DNA of 64,000 bases from Actinoplanes subtropicus (lineage in GTDB: Bacteria; Actinomycetota; Actinomycetes; Mycobacteriales; Micromonosporaceae): positions 109,109-173,108 of the forward strand of contig NZ_JOJL01000031.1 in the NCBI RefSeq assembly GCF_000721705.1, read 5' to 3'. Below are positions 39,842 through 53,356 of this stretch, piece after piece (within the stretch, counting starts at the first letter, position 1; every line of letters begins with the position of its first letter). Below the pieces are notes generated by a model, which had not been told where the DNA came from, made no database searches, and was given only the letters and a program-made list of their open reading frames with translations. The translations under genes were made by a program, and so were the position numbers.

Positions 39842-42736
39842 TCACGACGCCGCCGCGAGCCGCCGTTCCACCTCGAACCGCTCCGGCACGCCCAATTCGC
39901 GGAATGTTTCCAACGCCACCAGCCACGAGCGACGGGCCTGCTCCGGATCACCACCGGCGAGGCACTCGGCGATCCCGGCGTCGGCGCGCGCGGCCAGATA
40001 GGCCATCCCGTGCTTCTGGGCGTACCCCAGTACCCGCCGGTGCAGCTCGAGTGCGCCCACGCGGTCCCCGGCCGCCCCGCGGGTGCTCGCGAGATCCTGG
40101 AGGAACTCCACCTCGTACAGCCGGTCCGAGGTCCGCCGAACGATCGAGATCGCCGCCTCGTGCATCGCCATGGCGTCGTCGTGCCGGCCCCGGTAACGGA
40201 GCACGATGGCCTTCTCGTTCAGCACCTCCGCCTCGATCGCCCGGTTGCCGCTCAAACGCGTAAGCCGCAGGGCAGCGGCGACGTATCGATCGGCGGCCGC
40301 CAGGGAGCCCAGGCCGGCCTCCCGCTTGTACTTCTGGATATTGAGCAAGGCGATGGCGGTAAAACCGGTGTCGCCTTGCTCGACCGAGAGGAACAGCGCG
40401 CGCCGGCAGTACCGCAGCGCCTCCGCGTACTGGCCGAGCCGCGCATATCCAAAGGCCAGATGCGTGAGTGCCGAGGATGAGTAGGTGGCATCCGGGTAAA
40501 GGGCGCGCAGCCGCAAAGTCTCCTGTCCCGCGGCGACGCACTCGGCGAATCGGCCGGCTGCGGCACAGACGCCGGCCCGGTTGCCGAGCGTGGTCGCGAC
40601 CGCACGCCAGTTGCCCAGCTGCTCGTGCAGGCGGATCGAGCGGTCCACCATCTCCAGGGCGCGCGGGTAGTCGAACACCCGGATGTACGCGGACGCGAGG
40701 TAGTTCGCAACGATGGCGATGCCCTGCCGATCGCCAGTCTTCTCGACGCCGCGCATGCTCTGCTCGAAAACCGCTCGCAGGTCGTCGTTGTAGCCGCCGT
40801 TGAACAGGAACCACCACGCCGCCCGCGGGATCCACCAGGCGTACCGGGAGTCACCAGCCATCTCGACGCAGGCACCCAGCTGCGGTCGCTCCCATTCGAA
40901 GCGAGCCACCGGATCGGTCAGCGCGGCGATCAGATCGGGGCGCATCGGCTCGTGCGTGCCGATGTCCCGTCGCAGCCTGGTCCGGTCCCGGGGTGGCAAC
41001 GCCGCCGCGAAGGCGTGCGTCTGCAGGTCCAGAACCGCCTCGGCAGCCTCCGGCGGCAGCTCACCGGCGAGCGCGGCCGCGTACTCGCGGAGCAGGTCGT
41101 GCAGGCGGAAGATGCCGGGCTCGGGCTCGTCCAGCAGGTGTCCGTCGATCAGGTCGTCGAGGAGGTCCTGCGCCTCGTCCAGCGGCAACCCCGCCAGGGC
41201 CGCCGCGGCGAGACCGTCGAACAGCGGCGCGGGGTACGCCCCCAGCAGCCGGAACAGCCGCCGCGCCGACTCGCCCAGCTGGCCGTACGAGAGAGCGAAC
41301 GCGGCCGCCACCGACCGGTCCTCGGCGGCGAGCTCGGGCAGCGCCGACTCGCCCAGCCGCCGGACCAGATCGGCCACCCGCCACCGTGGCCGATGCGCCA
41401 GTCGTGCCCCGGCCAGCCGCAACGCCAGCGGCAGCCCGCCGCAGCGGCGCACCACCTCCGCCGCCGCCGCCGGCTCCGCCGCGATCCGGCCGCCGGCGAT
41501 CCGGGCCAGCAACGCCAGCGCATCCTCGGACGAGAGCACGGCGAGCGACTCGGGGTGCACGCCGTCCAGGCCGATCAGCCGCCGCCGGCTGGTCACCAGC
41601 GCCGCGCTGCCCGGCCCGGTGGGCAGCAGCTCGGCCAGCTGCGCGCTGGAGTACGCGTTGTCGAAGATCACCAGGGCCCGTCGCGCGGCCAGCTCGTTAC
41701 GCCACAGGGTGATCCGGTCAGGCAGCTCGGCGGGGATCGCGGCGGCCGGAATGCCCAGCTGCCGGAGCAGGATCAGCAGCGCGGCGCCCGGCTCGAGCGG
41801 CTGCTCGGCGCTGTGCCCGTGCAGGTCGACGAAGAGATGGGCGTCCGGATAGCGGGGGCCGACCAGCGACGCCACGTGCAGGGCGAGGGTGGTCTTGCCG
41901 CTGCCCGGCATGCCGTCGATCACCGCGATCGCGGGGTCGCCGCGGTCCAGCTCGGCCAGCAGGCGGGCGACCACGTCCGCACGCCCGGTGAAATCGCCGA
42001 CCGTCCGGGGCAGGCTGCGGACCTGCGCCGCCTCCCCGCCGTTCAACACCCGCCGGTGTACGTCCTGCAGCTCCACGCCCGGCTCGATGCCCAGCTCCTC
42101 GACCAGCAGGTCGCGGGTCCGGCGAAACTCGGCCAGCGCGTCGGCGACCCGGCCCGCTCCCGCCAGCGCCCGGATCAGCTGGCCGCGCGGCCGTTCGCGC
42201 AGCGGGAACCGCTCGACCGCCGTGCCCAGCGGGCCGATCAGCTCGCGGTCGCGGCCGGCCGCCAGCTCCAGCTCGGCCCACTCCTCCACGGCCGCCACGT
42301 ACTGCTCGTCGAGGGCCGCGGCGCCGGCCCGGATCGGTTGGCTGTCGATGCCGACCAGCGCCTCGCCGCGCCACAGATCCAGCGCCTCGCGATAGAGCGC
42401 CGCGTCGCGGCCGGCCCGGGCCTGGGCCACCAGACGGGTGAAAAGGGCGACGTCCAGATCGTCCGGAGCGCAGGTCAGGCGATAGCCGGCCGGGTCGCTG
42501 CCGATCGTCTCCGGGGGCAGGCGGCGGCGCAGCCGGGACACGCAGATCTGCAGCTGGCTGCGGGCGGTCGAGGGTGGCCCGATACCCCACAGCGCCTCGG
42601 CGAGCGTGGCGTGGTCGACCACCCGACCGGCGTGCAGGAGTAACGCGGCGAGCAGGATCCGATCACGCCCCGCAGTAATCGCTACTGGCTGTCCATCCTC
42701 GGTGACGGACAGTGGCCCTAGAATGCGGTATCGCAT
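39842..42736 (-). CDS. AfsR/SARP-type regulator with BTAD, NB-ARC ATPase and TPR domains
   Basis: A 964-residue transcriptional activator. ATG 42736 follows GGAG and gives the typical N-terminus MRYRILGPL. Order: OmpR-like winged helix (about 1-92), BTAD (about 95-235), NB-ARC with P-loop GMPGSGKTTLA (275-285) and LVIFDNAYSSAQL, GGLPLALRLAG, then about 400 residues of TPR repeats. Such proteins activate nearby or global secondary-metabolism genes, but no biosynthetic cluster is visible here. Confidence 0.93.
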   Translation of the reverse strand: MRYRILGPLSVTEDGQPVAITAGRDRILLAALLLHAGRVVDHATLAEALWGIGPPSTARSQLQICVSRLRRRLPPETIGSDPAGYRLTCAPDDLDVALFTRLVAQARAGRDAALYREALDLWRGEALVGIDSQPIRAGAAALDEQYVAAVEEWAELELAAGRDRELIGPLGTAVERFPLRERPRGQLIRALAGAGRVADALAEFRRTRDLLVEELGIEPGVELQDVHRRVLNGGEAAQVRSLPRTVGDFTGRADVVARLLAELDRGDPAIAVIDGMPGSGKTTLALHVASLVGPRYPDAHLFVDLHGHSAEQPLEPGAALLILLRQLGIPAAAIPAELPDRITLWRNELAARRALVIFDNAYSSAQLAELLPTGPGSAALVTSRRRLIGLDGVHPESLAVLSSEDALALLARIAGGRIAAEPAAAAEVVRRCGGLPLALRLAGARLAHRPRWRVADLVRRLGESALPELAAEDRSVAAAFALSYGQLGESARRLFRLLGAYPAPLFDGLAAAALAGLPLDEAQDLLDDLIDGHLLDEPEPGIFRLHDLLREYAAALAGELPPEAAEAVLDLQTHAFAAALPPRDRTRLRRDIGTHEPMRPDLIAALTDPVARFEWERPQLGACVEMAGDSRYAWWIPRAAWWFLFNGGYNDDLRAVFEQSMRGVEKTGDRQGIAIVANYLASAYIRVFDYPRALEMVDRSIRLHEQLGNWRAVATTLGNRAGVCAAAGRFAECVAAGQETLRLRALYPDATYSSSALTHLAFGYARLGQYAEALRYCRRALFLSVEQGDTGFTAIALLNIQKYKREAGLGSLAAADRYVAAALRLTRLSGNRAIEAEVLNEKAIVLRYRGRHDDAMAMHEAAISIVRRTSDRLYEVEFLQDLASTRGAAGDRVGALELHRRVLGYAQKHGMAYLAARADAGIAECLAGGDPEQARRSWLVALETFRELGVPERFEVERRLAAAS

Positions 42737-43037
42737 GTGCGCGACTCCGATCCGTAAGTGCCCGAGCCTAGCCGGGCCGGCGATAGCGGATCGACAGCGA
42801 TCCGATAGCGCGACACGGCAGTCTAGGCGAACGTCGCCCCACCGTGGATGTTCCCAAGGCATCGCCCCAGCGCGGTGGGGCTTCGTGGCAGTACCCAACG
42901 GGGGAGGTGCAGCCCGCCCGGGCGGTGAGCACGGGCGGGCTGTTCGTATCGCGATGATCACTCTCGGTTGGACGACACCGGCATCGGAACGTAACGTCGG
43001 CAAGGTTCGCCCGTCCCCGACGAGAAGGATCTTCCTG
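42737..43037. other. Divergent intergenic region with two hairpins
   Basis: A 301-base region with no credible ORF. It contains GCCCCA/TGGGGC (42864-42869 with 42876-42881) and a larger 11-bp hairpin CAGCCCGCCCG/CGGGCGGGCTG (42910-42920 with 42932-42942). On the plus strand the second resembles a terminator although no gene precedes it, so a short RNA is possible. Promoters for both flanking genes must also lie here. Confidence 0.5.
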
Positions 43038-43562
43038 ATGCGACGCGCCATCCTGGCCGTGATCGCCGGCGGCACCCTGCTGGCCGGCGCCGCCTGCGAC
43101 AGCGACGCGAAGGCCAAGACCCAGGCCGCGGACCCCGCCCGGAGCGCCGCTACCGCGGCGCCGAGCAGCGAGCCGGCGCCCGACTACTCGGCCAGCACCA
43201 AGCTGGTCTGCGGCAAGCTCCAGTCGCTGTACACCAACGAGTTGCGCGCGTTCGGCACCGCGATGGGCCGCATGGTCACCTACAAGGAGGCCAAGCAGAC
43301 CGCCGACGCGGAGAAGGCCGAGGCCACCGCGGCCGGCCAGCTCAAGGCGGCGGCCACGAAGATCCGCACGGCGACGGCCGAGGCCGAGGACCCGCAGTTC
43401 CAGGCGGCCGGCCGGGTCTCCGCGGCGAAGCTGGAGAGCAGCGCCGCCGACCACCGCTACATGGACCAGGTCAAGTCGATGGCCGACCTCAACAGGACGG
43501 TCCAGGCGCAGTTCACCGAGTGGCTGACCCCGGTCGCCGGTTACTGCGGCACCTCAGGCTAG
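43038..43562 (+). CDS. Small secreted protein, possible lipoprotein
   Basis: A 174-residue protein with ATG 43038 behind AGAAGGAT. A signal peptide ends in [10 protein letters not shown]; the cysteine suggests a lipoprotein, but the residue three before it is Gly rather than the usual Leu. The mature part is Ala/Lys-rich and mostly helical, with two further cysteines (VCGKL and GYCGTSG) that could form a disulfide. No family recognised. Its end overlaps the aminotransferase by nine bases. Confidence 0.72.
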   Translation: MRRAILAVIAGGTLLAGAACDSDAKAKTQAADPARSAATAAPSSEPAPDYSASTKLVCGKLQSLYTNELRAFGTAMGRMVTYKEAKQTADAEKAEATAAGQLKAAATKIRTATAEAEDPQFQAAGRVSAAKLESSAADHRYMDQVKSMADLNRTVQAQFTEWLTPVAGYCGTSG

Positions 43563-44639
43563 GTCGAGGGCGACCTCGGCGGCGGCCAGGAAAGCGTCGT
43601 TCTCCTCCGGCGTGCCGATCGTGACCCGGACACCATCGCCCTGGAACGGGCGCACGATCACCCCGCGCGCCTCGCAGGCCGCGCCGAACTGCGCCGCCTG
43701 GTCGCCCAGCGGCAGCCAGACGAAGTTGGCCTGGCTCTCCGGCACGTCCACGTGCAGTTTGCGCAGCGCCTCGGTGACCCGGGCCCGCTCGGCGACGACC
43801 AGCGCGCAGCGGCGCTTGACCTCGGGTTCCTGCGGCAGCGCGGCCAGCGCCGCGGCCTGCGCGACCAGGCTGGTCGAGAACGGGGTGAGCACCTTGCGGA
43901 TCGCGGCGGCCACCTCGGGCTGCGCGACCAGGAAGCCCATCCGCAGGCCGGCCAGGCCCCACGCCTTCGACATCGTGCGCAGCACCAGCACGTTCGGCCG
44001 GTCGGCGTACGTGGTGATGCCGTCCGGCACCTCCGGGTCGGTGACCATTTCCCGGTACGCCTCGTCCAGCACCACCAGCACGTCGGACGGCACGTCGGCG
44101 AGGAACCGGTCGAGCTCCGCCCGGCGTACCGCGGTGCCGGTCGGGTTGTTCGGGTTGCAGACGAAGACCAGCCTGGTCCGGTCGGTGATGGCGTCGGCCA
44201 TCGCGCCGAGGTCGTGCGCGTGCCCCGCGGTGTTCGGCACCCGCACGCTGCTCGCGCCGGAGCCGGCCGAGATGATCGGGTACGCCTCGAACGACCGCCA
44301 GGCGTAGACGATCTCGTCGCCCGGCAGGCAGGTGGCCTTGACCAGGATCTCGGTCAGCCCCACCGAGCCGCAGCCGGTGACGATCCGGTCGGCGGTCACG
44401 CCGTACCGCTCGCCCAGCGCCTCACGCAGCTCGACCGCGCCCATGTCGGGGTAGCGGTGCGAGGAGAGCATCGCCTCGGTCACCGCCTCGACGACGCCGG
44501 GCAGCGGCCCGTACGGCACCTCGTTGCTGGCGAGCTTGATCGCCTCGGCGATGCCGAGCTCGCGAGTCAGGTCGGCGAGGTTGCGGCCGGGCACGTAGGC
44601 GGGCAGTCCGTCCAGGTCGGCGCGGGTGAGGCGGGTCAT
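43554..44639 (-). CDS. Histidinol-phosphate/aromatic amino acid aminotransferase
   Basis: A 361-residue fold-type I PLP aminotransferase of the HisC/Pat group. Seen are [31 protein letters not shown], the PLP-lysine motif [14 protein letters not shown] and a C-terminal arginine in GDGVRVTIG. It is the last gene of an operon with two RDD proteins and is not in a histidine cluster. With hpd, hmgA and fahA nearby, transamination of tyrosine or phenylalanine is plausible. Confidence 0.85.
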   Translation of the reverse strand: MTRLTRADLDGLPAYVPGRNLADLTRELGIAEAIKLASNEVPYGPLPGVVEAVTEAMLSSHRYPDMGAVELREALGERYGVTADRIVTGCGSVGLTEILVKATCLPGDEIVYAWRSFEAYPIISAGSGASSVRVPNTAGHAHDLGAMADAITDRTRLVFVCNPNNPTGTAVRRAELDRFLADVPSDVLVVLDEAYREMVTDPEVPDGITTYADRPNVLVLRTMSKAWGLAGLRMGFLVAQPEVAAAIRKVLTPFSTSLVAQAAALAALPQEPEVKRRCALVVAERARVTEALRKLHVDVPESQANFVWLPLGDQAAQFGAACEARGVIVRPFQGDGVRVTIGTPEENDAFLAAAEVALDLA

Positions 44640-45604
44640 CGTCGTCCCTCGTTCTGGTCTTGGGTTGCCGAAATGTCGGCGGGCTGCCTGCTGTGCGGGG
44701 GCAGGGCGATGACGACCGTACGCGCGGTCTTGTCGTGGTACGCCTGCCGGAGTTGCTGGTCGAACACGGGCGAGAGCGAGTCGATGAACTGCAGGACCAG
44801 CCCTATCCCGTAGCAGCTCCACGCCGGGGTCCACAGGCCGAGCCGAGCCCAGCGGCCGAAGGCGCGGCCGAAGCCGAGCGGCTCGGTGTTCTCCAGCGCG
44901 ACCACCTTGATCCGCATGATCCGTTTGCCCAGGGTCTGCCCGCTGCCGGCGGTCGCCGGCGCCTCGTAGAGCAACCACAACAGGGTGGCCACGATCAGCA
45001 TGGCCAAGAGCAGCCCGTCCATCCGGGAGAAGGCCGCGGACTGCGTGGCGAAGGCACTGCCGCCGTTCGCCATCGTATTCATCGTGTCGCGGTAGAGCGG
45101 CAGGAACTCCTGCCACCACTGGTACGCGAACCAGCCGTTGCCCACCACGTTGAGCAGCAGCACCGCCGCAATGTCGAACAGCCGGGCGACCAGGCGCGGG
45201 CCCAGCCCGGCCAGCGCGAAGCCGTGCGGGCGGGCCTCGACCGGATACGGATACGCCCCGATCTGCTGCCAGGCCGGCGGCTGCTGCCATCCCGGCGGGG
45301 GCTGCCAGCCGGGCGGGGGCTGCCAGCCGGGCGGGGGCTGCCAGCCGGGCGGGGGCGGGGGCATCGGACCCCAGCCGGGCGGGGCCTGCTGCTGCGGCGG
45401 CGGCATCCAGGACGGCGTCTCGACCGGCGCCTCGGCGGGCGCGCCGACCAGGGTGGCGGGCGGCGGCTCCTCGACCGGGGGCGGGCCGTCCGGCGGGACC
45501 GCGTCGGCCGGGATGGCCTTTCCGATCCAGCCCTCACCGTCCCAGTAGCGCTGGGTGGTGGTGTCGGCCGGATCCTTGTACCAGCCGGCGGGCAACGAAC
45601 TCAT
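44636..45604 (-). CDS. DUF2510 and RDD domain membrane protein
   Basis: A 322-residue protein. The N-terminal DUF2510 motif is [23 protein letters not shown] Pro-rich stretch with repeated GWQPPP units (about 75-105) follows, then an RDD domain of about three or four spans with [15 protein letters not shown] and [14 protein letters not shown]. Overlaps of four bases on both sides couple it to the aminotransferase and the upstream RDD gene. Function unknown; RDD proteins are proposed transporters or membrane adaptors. Confidence 0.88.
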   Translation of the reverse strand: MSSLPAGWYKDPADTTTQRYWDGEGWIGKAIPADAVPPDGPPPVEEPPPATLVGAPAEAPVETPSWMPPPQQQAPPGWGPMPPPPPGWQPPPGWQPPPGWQPPPGWQQPPAWQQIGAYPYPVEARPHGFALAGLGPRLVARLFDIAAVLLLNVVGNGWFAYQWWQEFLPLYRDTMNTMANGGSAFATQSAAFSRMDGLLLAMLIVATLLWLLYEAPATAGSGQTLGKRIMRIKVVALENTEPLGFGRAFGRWARLGLWTPAWSCYGIGLVLQFIDSLSPVFDQQLRQAYHDKTARTVVIALPPHSRQPADISATQDQNEGRR

Positions 45605-46254
45605 GCGGAAACCTTAACCACCACGGTATGGGCCGCCTTGTCGTGCAGGGTCTGCAGGTACGGCTTGTCCCACAGCTGCCACAGCCCGTCGAGATAGTTG
45701 AAGAACGGGACGAAGGTGCCGGCGATGAACTGGACGAGGTAGCGCTTGGCCGCCATACCGCGGGTCAGCCGGGCCGACGGATCGATCGGCACCACCCGGA
45801 TCTTCATGATCTTCTTGCCCAGCGTCTCGCCTTTCCGGTGCATGTACTCGACGAAGTACCCGTAGTAGACGAGCAGGATGAAGACGAAGAAGCCGGCCTC
45901 GAACAGCAGGAACGGCAGGAGGAAGTCACGGAAGAAGACCTCGCCGGAGGCGTTGTCCTCGACGCCGTGGCCGGGCAGCCACCAGTGTGCGGCCACCAGG
46001 ACGGCCGGCACCAGGACGATCATGCTGCCGAACCCGAGGATGACCCCGTCGATGAGGTACGCGGCGAGGCGCGTCCCGAAGTCGGCGAGCGGCACGCCGG
46101 CCGGGCTGACCGGCAGCGGCCGCATCGGCCAGTAATACCCGGGCGGCGGCAGATAACCGGGATAAGGCGGATAAGGCGGCCGAATCGGCTGGGGTGGGCC
46201 GCCGGGCACCGCCGGTTGACCCGACGGTGGCCCGTACCCCGGAGACTGCGTCAC
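45601..46254 (-). CDS. RDD family membrane protein
   Basis: A 217-residue protein with a Pro/Tyr/Gly-rich N-terminus (about 1-50) and an RDD domain: DFGTRLAAYLIDGVILG, a long hydrophobic middle and KGETLGKKIMKIRVV. It is first of three overlapping genes. The GTG at 46254 has no clear Shine-Dalgarno. It is a paralogue of the next gene but lacks DUF2510. Confidence 0.87.
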   Translation of the reverse strand: MTQSPGYGPPSGQPAVPGGPPQPIRPPYPPYPGYLPPPGYYWPMRPLPVSPAGVPLADFGTRLAAYLIDGVILGFGSMIVLVPAVLVAAHWWLPGHGVEDNASGEVFFRDFLLPFLLFEAGFFVFILLVYYGYFVEYMHRKGETLGKKIMKIRVVPIDPSARLTRGMAAKRYLVQFIAGTFVPFFNYLDGLWQLWDKPYLQTLHDKAAHTVVVKVSA

Positions 46255-46264
46255 GCGCTCAGTG

Positions 46265-47969
<1,705 letters not shown>

Positions 47970-48032
47970 GCCGTCGACACGGACATATCGAGATCCTTCG
48001 CGCGGGTGATCGACGTCGTTAGGTTGTCGACC

Positions 48033-49334
48033 ATGGCGTCGGGTGGCAGTCCGTGGCGCGGCTATGCGCTGGCCGCCATCGTGCTGATCGTCGTGCTCGC
48101 CACCACGAACGTCTGGAATCCGTGGCCCAAGGTGTGGGACTGGATCAACACGAGCGAGCCGATCGCCGCCGGCGCGTCCCAGTGGCAGACCCGGATCGGC
48201 GGCAGCCCGCAGAACGTCACCATCGCCGGCACCGCGGTGATCGTCGAGTACCGCACCTCGGTCGAGGCGTACGGGCTCGGCGCCGGCGTCAAGCTGTGGG
48301 ACAACAGCGCCGACTGGGCGGCCGTGGCCGGCGAGGGCGCCGACGCCGTGGTGGTCACCGGCAAGCTGCTCACCAAGGGCTACCAGGTGCTCGACCCGCG
48401 CACCGGGGTCGCCAAGCGCACCGACAACCAGGCCACCGCGGTCTGGACGTACCGCACCGGCATCCTCGACCTGCACTGCGCCAAGGGCGGCGACTGCGAG
48501 CTCACCGCCTGGGACACCAAGGGCAACGCCCGCTGGCGGGTCGGCACCGGCGGGATCGGCTTCGTGCTCGACGCCGCCAACCCGGACCTGCCGGACACCA
48601 ACCCGATCGGCGCCGACGGCATCGACGACAACGTGGCCGGGCCGCGCGACATGCCGGACCTGATCGGGCTGCCGGACGGCCACAGCGTACGGGTGATCGA
48701 CACGGCCAGCGGCAAGCTCGTGCAGACCGCGCAGACCGCCGACGACCAGCGGATCGCGGTGGCCGGCGGCCGGGTGCTCACGGTGACCGGCACGTCCGCC
48801 GACGGCACCTGCTACTACGGCGTGGTGGCCACCGACCCGCCGGGCAACGGCGTGGTCTGGAAGCGGGACGGGCTCAACCTGCGGACCGCCGCCAACGGCT
48901 CCAGCTGCAAGCAGGACCGGGACCCGGCCGGCGGCGAGGACGTGGTGCTCGGCGTCGACCCGGTCGGCAAGCAGGAGCTGATCGACGCGCATGACGGGCG
49001 GGTGCTCTGGCACGGCGCGAAGGGCGAGCAGGTGCTGGCGGTCGACGACGGGTCCGCGGTGATCCGCAGCGCGGACCAGGCCACGCTGCGGGGCTTCTCG
49101 ATGGCCACCGGCCGGATCGGCTGGAGCCGGCCGGCCGCCTCGGGGACGTCGGCCGCGCTCACCCCGTACGCCGTGATCATCGTCACGCCGAAGCCCGCCC
49201 GCGTCACCGCGATCTCCCCCACGGACGGCCGCGTGCTGGCCGAGGTACGGACAAGTGCCAAGATTTTCGCCGCCGGACCGCACGGAATGATCGCCGTCGA
49301 CGGGCGTGACATGGCGTACCTGCCGTTTGCTTGA
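48033..49334 (+). CDS. Membrane-anchored PQQ-like beta-propeller protein
   Basis: A 433-residue protein. ATG 48033 follows AGGTTG. One N-terminal span ([16 protein letters not shown], about 10-25) anchors an extracytoplasmic propeller with blade motifs such as [18 protein letters not shown] and [15 protein letters not shown]. Three cysteine pairs (including [12 protein letters not shown]) could be disulfides. It is the second of three such propeller proteins in the window. Role unknown. Confidence 0.78.
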   Translation: MASGGSPWRGYALAAIVLIVVLATTNVWNPWPKVWDWINTSEPIAAGASQWQTRIGGSPQNVTIAGTAVIVEYRTSVEAYGLGAGVKLWDNSADWAAVAGEGADAVVVTGKLLTKGYQVLDPRTGVAKRTDNQATAVWTYRTGILDLHCAKGGDCELTAWDTKGNARWRVGTGGIGFVLDAANPDLPDTNPIGADGIDDNVAGPRDMPDLIGLPDGHSVRVIDTASGKLVQTAQTADDQRIAVAGGRVLTVTGTSADGTCYYGVVATDPPGNGVVWKRDGLNLRTAANGSSCKQDRDPAGGEDVVLGVDPVGKQELIDAHDGRVLWHGAKGEQVLAVDDGSAVIRSADQATLRGFSMATGRIGWSRPAASGTSAALTPYAVIIVTPKPARVTAISPTDGRVLAEVRTSAKIFAAGPHGMIAVDGRDMAYLPFA

Positions 49335-49405
49335 CCGAACTGGTATGCGGCGTGCGGCCGGATCGGTTCGCATCACCAGGCGCCGCTGTCCTAGGCTTGC
49401 CCGTC

Positions 49406-51073
<1,668 letters not shown>

Positions 51074-51210
51074 CGTTTGCCTCTTCTCGCCGAAAGCAGC
51101 ACTTCAACCGCCTTTACCGTACGAGCGACAGCCGAGTCCCCGGCGTGCCAGGGGCCGCCGACTGCATCAACATCCCCGACCCCGGCCGCCGGGCGGGCCC
51201 GGCCCAAGAC

Positions 51211-52020
51211 CTACCGGCAGTTGCGGGGGATTTCGAAGAGCCGGCCGGTCTGGCCGGTGAACATGGCCTGGGGGTCAGTGAAGTCGGCAGTTACCGCGTA
51301 CAGGGTCTGCTGGTCGTCGGTGATGGCGCAGTCGAAGGCGCCGTCCGGGAGAGCGACCGTATCCAGCACCTCGCCGCCCTCGCGGATGCGGCGGCAATGG
51401 CGCCCCGGGACGCTGGCGTACCAGACCGCGCCGGTGGCGTCGATGGCGATGCCGTCGGGGGCGTCGCCGGGCAGGTCGGCCCAGACGCGGCGGTTCGACA
51501 GGGTGCCGTCGGGGGCGAGGTCGTAGGCGGTCAGGCGGGCGCCGTGCGACTCGGCGACGATCAGCGTGCGGTCGTCGGCGGTGATCGCCATGCCGTTGGG
51601 GAACAGCAGGTCGTCGGCCACCTGGCGGGCCTTGCCGTCGGGCGTCACGACGGCGATCAGGCCGGGGGCCGGCGCGCCGGCCGGGAAGTCGTAGCCGATG
51701 TTGTTGACGAAGGCGTTGCCGCGCGAGTCGGTGGCGATGTCGTTCCATGGGTGCGCGCCGTCTATATCCGACAAATCAGCGTAAAACGCTCCATCGCGCA
51801 GCAGGCGAGCGGCAGGGCCGTCCAGGGTCAGCAGGGAGCCGTCGGGAAGCCAGTCGATGCAGCAGGGCAGGCCCCGGAACTGAGCGACCACCGTGGGCGA
51901 GCCGCCGTCGACCCGGATCACCGAGCCGGCGCCCCAGTCGCAGAACCACAGGCGCCCCTCGTGCCAGCGCACCGACTCGCCCATCGTCAGGCCGGTGAGC
52001 ACCACCCGCGGGTCCGCCAT
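51211..52020 (-). CDS. SMP-30/gluconolactonase-like beta-propeller hydrolase
   Basis: A 269-residue six-bladed propeller. Key family features are GESVRWHEGRLWFCDW with the N-terminal metal-ligand Glu, HPWNDIATDSRGNAFVNN, LLFPNGMAITADDRTLIVAE, and GDAPDGIAIDATGAVWYAS. Such enzymes hydrolyse lactones using one divalent metal. ATG 52020. The true lactone is unknown. Confidence 0.9.
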   Translation of the reverse strand: MADPRVVLTGLTMGESVRWHEGRLWFCDWGAGSVIRVDGGSPTVVAQFRGLPCCIDWLPDGSLLTLDGPAARLLRDGAFYADLSDIDGAHPWNDIATDSRGNAFVNNIGYDFPAGAPAPGLIAVVTPDGKARQVADDLLFPNGMAITADDRTLIVAESHGARLTAYDLAPDGTLSNRRVWADLPGDAPDGIAIDATGAVWYASVPGRHCRRIREGGEVLDTVALPDGAFDCAITDDQQTLYAVTADFTDPQAMFTGQTGRLFEIPRNCR

Positions 52021-52033
52021 GCGACCACAGTAG

Positions 52034-53179
52034 TCACAGCTCGGCCAGCACCACCGTGTCGACCGAGAAGTAGTAGCTGGAGACGTCCGGGTCGGGCGGG
52101 CGGTCCCTGGCCAGCCGCTCGACGGCCACGAACCGGTCGGTGACCTGCCAGCGGCCGGGATCCCAGGTCAACTTCTCCGTCTCGTACGTCAGGGGATAGC
52201 TCACCACGGTCTGCCCCGTCCGCGGGTCGATCGCGAGCAGCGTCCGGCCCCCGGTCAGCAGCACGACCCGCCCCGCCGAGACGCCCAGCACCTGCCCGGC
52301 CGGGTAGTCGTGCCGCACCGCCCCGGTCAGCGGGTCGACCGAGCGCAACGTCTCCCCTACCGGGTAGAAGACCAGGCCGGCCGCGACCGTGGCGTCCGGC
52401 CGGTCGAGGGCGGCGGCCCGCACCGGCGTGGCCCCGCCGGTGAGCCACCCGTGCCCGGCGGCGTCGCGCATGCCGGCGCACGCCGACGAGGCCAGGCCGC
52501 AGCCGACCGGCGTGTACGGGCCGGCCGGGAACGAGGCGACCGCCGAGCCGGTGGCCACGTCCAGCGCGCCGGACGGGCAGACCACCTGGCCGCCGGCCGT
52601 GGTGAAGCCGTTGCCGCACGCGATCGGGGCCGTCCACCGGCGGGTTCCGGTGCTCACGTCGTACGCAAGGATCTGGCCACCGGCCGTCACCAGCACGCTC
52701 GGCCCGGCCACCCGCAGGTTTTCCGGCTCCCAGACGGTCTCGGCGCCGGTGCGATGGCCGGCGTAGCCGGACGTCGACGGGCCCGGGGCACGCCAGATGA
52801 TCTTGCCGGTTTCGCCGTCGATGGCCACCAGCTCGCCGTCCGACCAGCGGCTGATCACCGTACGGCCGGCCGCCACCACCGCGTTGAGCTGCTCGGGCCA
52901 GCGGCGGAAGGACCAGATCGCGGTACGGACCGTGTCGGCGTTGACCGGCGCGTCCGCCCGGACCTGCCGCTTCGACGCGTAGACGCGCACACGGTCGTCG
53001 ACGAACAGCGGGGCCACCGGCGTACGCCCGTAGGCATGCGGCCAGACCGCCGGCGGCCGAGGGTAGGGCGGCTTGACGGTGGCCAGCACCTCGGCCGGGC
53101 GCAGCACGCGCCAGCCGATCAGGACCGCCGCGGCGGCCACGACCAGCGCGAACAGCGACCGCAGAAGTACCCGGAACAC
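52034..53179 (-). CDS. Membrane-anchored PQQ-like beta-propeller protein (third copy)
   Basis: A 381-residue protein. GTG 53179 starts a short basic N-terminus with one span (LLRSLFALVVAAAAVLIGW), then an extracytoplasmic propeller with ELVAIDGETGKIIWRAP, ILAYDVSTGTRRWTAP and LLAIDPRTGQTVVSY blades. Only BamB-like fold similarity can be claimed. It is followed by the SMP-30 gene 13 bases away and preceded by a large palindromic element. Confidence 0.8.
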   Translation of the reverse strand: MFRVLLRSLFALVVAAAAVLIGWRVLRPAEVLATVKPPYPRPPAVWPHAYGRTPVAPLFVDDRVRVYASKRQVRADAPVNADTVRTAIWSFRRWPEQLNAVVAAGRTVISRWSDGELVAIDGETGKIIWRAPGPSTSGYAGHRTGAETVWEPENLRVAGPSVLVTAGGQILAYDVSTGTRRWTAPIACGNGFTTAGGQVVCPSGALDVATGSAVASFPAGPYTPVGCGLASSACAGMRDAAGHGWLTGGATPVRAAALDRPDATVAAGLVFYPVGETLRSVDPLTGAVRHDYPAGQVLGVSAGRVVLLTGGRTLLAIDPRTGQTVVSYPLTYETEKLTWDPGRWQVTDRFVAVERLARDRPPDPDVSSYYFSVDTVVLAEL

Positions 53180-53190
53180 GCCGAAAGCCT

Positions 53191-53354
53191 AGCGCCTGTG
53201 TCGAAGGGGGGCCGGAGCGAGGCGAGGTCCAGGCGTCGTCTGGGTGCGCGCCGCAGGCGCCCGAATACCGGGGTTGTATTCGGGTGTTCGCGGCGTGCGG
53301 CCAGGCGGGGGCTGGGCCACGCCGCAGCCCGTCTCCCACTTCGACACAGGCGCT
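53191..53354. repeat. 164-bp palindromic intergenic element
   Basis: Perfect 16-bp terminal inverted repeats (53191-53206 and 53339-53354; arm AGCGCCTGTGTCGAAG) share a symmetry axis with a central perfect hairpin CCCGAATAC/GTATTCGGG (53260-53268 with 53276-53284). The DNA between is largely self-complementary, so the whole element folds into one long hairpin. It has no ORF and no obvious target duplication. It could be a MITE-like element or a dispersed palindromic repeat. Confidence 0.85.
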
Positions 53355-53356
53355 GT

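Noticed and set aside
39842..42736. Sign of a secondary-metabolite cluster next to the AfsR-like regulator
   Set aside because: No polyketide synthase, NRPS, terpene or RiPP genes lie on either side within the window.
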